Shown piece after piece: positions 62,250 through 64,000 of a DNA stretch of 64,000 nucleotides. A model generated the notes under the pieces. That model searched no databases, was not told where the DNA came from, and saw nothing but the letters and a program-made list of their open reading frames with translations. Source of the stretch: Diploscapter coronatus (taxonomy: Eukaryota; Nematoda; Chromadorea; Rhabditida; Rhabditidae); contig OZ038423.1 in the NCBI GenBank assembly GCA_964036155.1, forward strand, positions 43,911,249-43,975,248, read 5' to 3'. Each line of letters begins with the position of its first letter. The first letter of the stretch is position 1. The position numbers and the translations under genes were made by a program.

Positions 62250-62542
62250 TCTCATTGTAAGGTCAAGTTCCCATTCCGAAACTCGGACTGCATTTCATTG
62301 TCGCGGAAGCAGTAATGGGCTATCAATGTACCATCACTTTTCACATTTATTAATTTAGATAAGATAGTAGCTAATTTAACATAATTTAGCAATAGCATTT
62401 TATCATATCTCTCAAGATTCAGTTCCATTGTGAAATCTATTTCCAGACTCAAGCATCCGACCGCCTTTCATTGGGGTGGTAGCAGTAATGAACTCTCACA
62501 TCCACCAATTTTCACATACATTTAACTTAGATAAGATAGTAG
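62250..62542. repeat. Diverged direct duplication, period about 172 bp
   Basis: Two successive copies share CATTGT, a TTTCATTG stretch, AAGCAGTAATG or TAGCAGTAATG, TTTTCACAT and TTAGATAAGATAGTAG, ending near 62370 and 62542. No coding potential is seen. Confidence 0.55.
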
Positions 62543-63003
62543 TGAGAGGAGAGAGCTCACCAGCGAAGTAGCGAATACAGTCGTTAATGACCTCTCAAAC
62601 GATTTGCAAATTTCGTTATCAAAATTAGCATGTTATAGTTTTTTGGCCCTAAATACTCAAAAATTAGGTCAAAAGTCATCGGAAAAGTTACGTTGCACAG
62701 GATACAACTGAGACCTACAAAACGGTGTATCATACATGGGGGTACGATAGACAGGTGGCTAGAAATAAGCTCGGACACACAGACAGACAGACACACTTTA
62801 TAAAAATACTAAAATGAAAGGATAAAGATATGCAAAATCTCAGCTGACCCTCCGATTGCATACAATTTTCTGTTAGCGACAATGAGCGAATGTTGCTCTC
62901 TTTCATAATTCATATCAGCGATTCGAGAAATTCGACTTTCAACTGGAGCTGAGGGGTCGAAACACAGACAGGATTTGAATGTTTCAACACTAACACCACT
63001 AAA

Positions 63004-63150
63004 TATATGACGTTATTTATAAAAATTGAGTTTATTTTTATTGACTCATAGAAAAAGACACCGACTTTTTTCCTTTTCCTCATACTATTTCTTAGAAAAG
63101 CCGGTGTCTTTTTCTAAGAGCCGTTTTTATTTATAAATAACGTCTTATAT
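63004..63150. mobile_element. Foldback MITE at the 3' end of the kelch gene
   Basis: Two stacked stems: GACGTTATTTATAAA (63009-63023) pairs with 63130-63144, and TAGAAAAAGACACCG (63049-63063) pairs with 63102-63116, both perfect over 15 bp. The element ends ten bases beyond the kelch stop codon and holds AATAAA on the minus strand (63126-63131), which could act as that gene's poly(A) signal. Confidence 0.7.
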
Positions 63151-63159
63151 AATGATACA

Positions 63160-64000
63160 TTATTTATCGTACAAAATTAACGACTTCGATCCTCCAGTTA
63201 TGTAAATTCTTCCATTTAGCGATGCAATTCCGGAAGAACCTCGTTGTTTTGGAATCTTTCCAATTTCGATCCATTCCCGTTCATTGTCTGATAGTCGATA
63301 TATCATAATATTCCAATCATATCCATCAATAACTGAATATCCATAATACAATAATGAATATGCTATAATGTGACCGTATAAAATTTCATCGCATGTTATT
63401 GCTTGAACACCACTAATTGGATAAGGAAAAGCAGGTCCTGTTTGCCATTTTCCATCTATTAAAACCTGAATTAATTATTTCATGGACTTTTATTCGATCT
63501 TCTTACATCAACTCGATTTGTATTTTTTCTTGTTTTAGGATCCTCTCCACCCAAATAATAAAATTTGTCTTTGAAATAAGCGACAGATGCACGTTCACCC
63601 CATTCAGGAGGATCTGGACCTGTAAAATTCTTTGAATCGATCATTCATGGGTTTGTTGATAAGACCTCTTGAAATCTGTCGAGTATTCAAATCAAATATT
63701 TCAAATGATTTATCTTTCCCGTTAATTCCAAAAATCTGAAATCTAAGAAGTTATTCAAAATAACGAACATAAGAATTTACTTTATTCTGTGTAGTTGCTA
63801 CTTGATATGGCCAATAATAATTGTGGAATTCTGCAATCTCTTCGACTGAGCAGGCAAATGAATTGAACAAGCCTATTCTTCCTTCATTTTCACCATTATT
63901 TGAATAAGAAACTAAATTATTACGAATCGTTTCAAAGTCTCTTACTTAGCTTTCAACATAATTTCTTACGATAGAATAAAATTTTCCCTTTGAGCAATAT
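63160..64000 (-). CDS. Kelch-repeat protein, C-terminal part (partial at right edge)
   Basis: Exons on minus 63911-63781, 63735-63666, 63619-63507 and 63465-63160 join in phase. A further exon probably runs from the window edge to 63970. The stop codon is at 63162-63160. Beta-propeller kelch signatures are visible: RASVAYFKDKFYYLGGED, then GKWQTGPAFPYPISGVQA, then REWIEIGKIPKQRGSSGIAS with LNGRIYITGG. Kelch propellers bind protein partners, often as substrate adaptors of CUL3 ligases when a BTB domain precedes them. The N-terminus is outside the window, so the type cannot be given. Codon use is more AT-rich than in DDX18 or GBE1. The donor GTCTTA before the 46-nt intron 63620-63665 is weak. 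Confidence 0.8.

Larger units (their letters stand above)
59740..63003. other. Repeat-bearing interval between sax-3 and the kelch gene
   Basis: No gene is supported in about 3.3 kb. It contains a pair of GC-rich hairpins (61237-61284), a hAT-like MITE (61472-61614), a diverged tandem duplication (62250-62542) and two related segments, ACACACTTTGCAAAAATAC near 61878 and ACACACTTTATAAAAATAC near 62789, that look like shared ends of an older repeat family. Confidence 0.4.

Noticed and set aside
1..64000. tRNA, rRNA, spliced-leader RNA and CRISPR arrays
   Set aside because: No tRNA T-loop context, leader-like sequence or regularly spaced repeats were seen by eye; a covariance-model scan was not possible.

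Overview
The window is nuclear DNA from a nematode. The evidence is: genes split into many exons with TTTTCAG-type acceptors, introns often only 42-50 nt long, an AT-rich non-coding background around GC-richer exons, and a gene that reads as the Robo receptor SAX-3 in the right size and domain order. The species cannot be named from sequence alone. All gene models below were assembled by hand from splice signals and reading phase. In the complete models every exon junction keeps frame.

Layout. 1-3557 (minus): the C-terminal part of a UPF1-like superfamily 1 helicase running off the left edge, with no visible Walker A exon, plus one orphan exon. 3787-5998 (minus): a very tyrosine-rich protein. 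7135-11669 (minus): a complete family S28 serine peptidase (PRCP/DPP7 type, 509 aa). Its introns have collected two MITE-like elements and a dead mariner. 13241-17088 (plus): the ribosome-biogenesis DEAD-box helicase DDX18/HAS1 (573 aa). 17482-22196 (plus): glycogen branching enzyme (675 aa). 23161-25245 (plus): an unrecognised coiled-coil protein (221 aa). 25514-30298 (minus): an orphan single-pass Ig-domain membrane protein (661 aa), convergent with the previous gene. 30299-39698: 9.4 kb without a confident gene. 39699-59739 (plus): sax-3/Robo (1248 aa), 28 exons with a 4.8-kb first intron and a 7.0-kb intron between Ig4 and Ig5. 59740-63159: repeats and small mobile elements. 63160-64000 (minus): the C-terminal part of a kelch-repeat protein running off the right edge.

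The genes do not form an obvious pathway. DDX18 and GBE1 lie head-to-tail about 390 bp apart, wider than a typical nematode operon gap. SAX-3 and the orphan Ig receptor are both cell-surface proteins transcribed divergently from the same 9.4-kb interval, so that interval may hold regulatory DNA for both.

The most unusual signals are: a set of introns ending in GAG instead of YAG, two GC-AG introns in neighbouring genes, the tyrosine-rich gene with a near-perfect palindromic element in an intron, and a rich set of small inverted-repeat elements. One of these elements seems to give the kelch gene its poly(A) signal. No rRNA, tRNA or CRISPR was seen.
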